Assembly: GCA_964030785.1 (NCBI GenBank)
Contig: OZ034977.1
Location: 28,558,652 to 28,622,651, forward strand
Source: Siderastrea siderea
Lineage: Eukaryota > Cnidaria > Anthozoa > Scleractinia > Rhizangiidae
Length of the DNA: 64,000 nt
Reading direction: 5' to 3'
Shown here: in pieces, positions 63,664-64,000 of the stretch
Layout of the letters: each line of letters starts with the position of its first letter
How positions within the stretch are numbered: position 1 is the stretch's first letter
Notes under the pieces: model-generated
What the model saw: only the letters and a program-made list of their open reading frames with translations
The model's database searches: none
Told to the model about the DNA's origin: nothing
Translations under genes and position numbers: made by a program

Positions 63664-64000
63664 GAGGGGGGGGGGGGGGTGGATGATTTCGAAAAAAAAT
63701 TTCCTGCAAGCCCTTGTCGGAAGAAAAAAATTGCATGCAGCAGAAATGAAATAAAAAAAATTCTTGCACTGCTGGAAGCAAGAAAAAAAAATGTTGCAAA
63801 GCTATTTCATCATTCCAGGGGGACTTTACAAAATCCCAGCAAAACTGCAACCATTCTTCTCTTGCTCCCTTTAAACTCTGGAGTTGGTTATGCTTCAGAA
63901 TATGCAATGCATTCTTAGCTTTATAGGGTCCGACAATCTGTGAGCCAGCGAGCCACTCCAGTTAGCCTAAATCACACTCTGGTTTAGCCAAAACAACATT
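63664..64000. repeat. Unrelated repeat interrupting the BEL element
   Basis: A run of 14 G is followed by TGGATGATTTCGAAAAAAAA and A-rich blocks, in frame with gag only by accident. It looks like the end of another dispersed repeat inserted in, or misjoined to, the protease region. Confidence 0.5.

Overview
This window looks like nuclear DNA of an animal, most likely an anthozoan cnidarian (stony coral or close relative). I judge this from genes split by short GT-AG introns, an AT-rich background, CUB/Ig-like and leucine-rich-repeat exons, a SINE and several inverted-repeat families that I associate with coral genomes, and abundant CR1/L2-like, Tx1-like, Penelope-like and BEL-type retroelements. 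There is no bacterial gene organisation, and no rRNA or functional tRNA gene that I can see.

Layout. 1-6.0 kb: non-coding DNA with small inverted-repeat elements, a reverse-transcriptase scrap and a SINE. 6.0-10.3 kb (+): four exons of a secreted or membrane protein with one CUB domain (two exons), an Ig-like exon and a Cys-containing last exon. 10.9-20 kb: non-autonomous DNA transposons (a 1.9-kb fold-back, a 2.1-kb family that recurs at 46 kb, and two PIF/Harbinger-like elements). 20.4-23.7 kb: a cut-and-paste transposase written as two divergent, head-to-head genes, with the N-terminal half on the minus strand in two exons and the DDE half on the plus strand. 23.8-27.5 kb: small MITEs and a Tx1-like LINE with a 15-bp target duplication. 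29.8-37.2 kb: a fold-back with arms of about 1.7 kb, opened by three later transposon insertions. One insertion carries a broken gene copy; another carries a 30-bp palindromic minisatellite. 41.2-49.2 kb: a Penelope-like element apparently split by a head-to-tail chain of CR1/L2-like LINE fragments joined through tetranucleotide arrays. 51.2-57.0 kb: a second palindrome with arms of about 2.2-2.6 kb around a decayed zinc-finger gene. 57.6-61.6 kb (+): a tandem array of eight complete 72-bp LRR exons and one truncated exon. 61.6-64 kb: a LINE tail, then an LTR, primer-binding site and gag of a BEL/Pao element.

The most interesting system is the LRR cassette array. Each unit of about 415 bp holds one phase-2 exon encoding exactly one 24-residue LRR with intact splice sites. 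Introns and most of each exon are nearly identical between cassettes. The six bases encoding the two exposed concave-face residues differ almost completely between several neighbours (residue pairs FH, EW, PV, PV, FH, VD, LD, HF). This resembles a modular recognition-receptor locus diversified at ligand-facing residues. Neither end of the gene is in the window, so its function is inferred.

Apart from the CUB/Ig gene and the LRR array, most recognisable coding sequence belongs to mobile elements. Where an element lies in one arm of a palindrome or in one of several paralogous introns, the other copy supplies the empty site, so insertion boundaries can be read directly.
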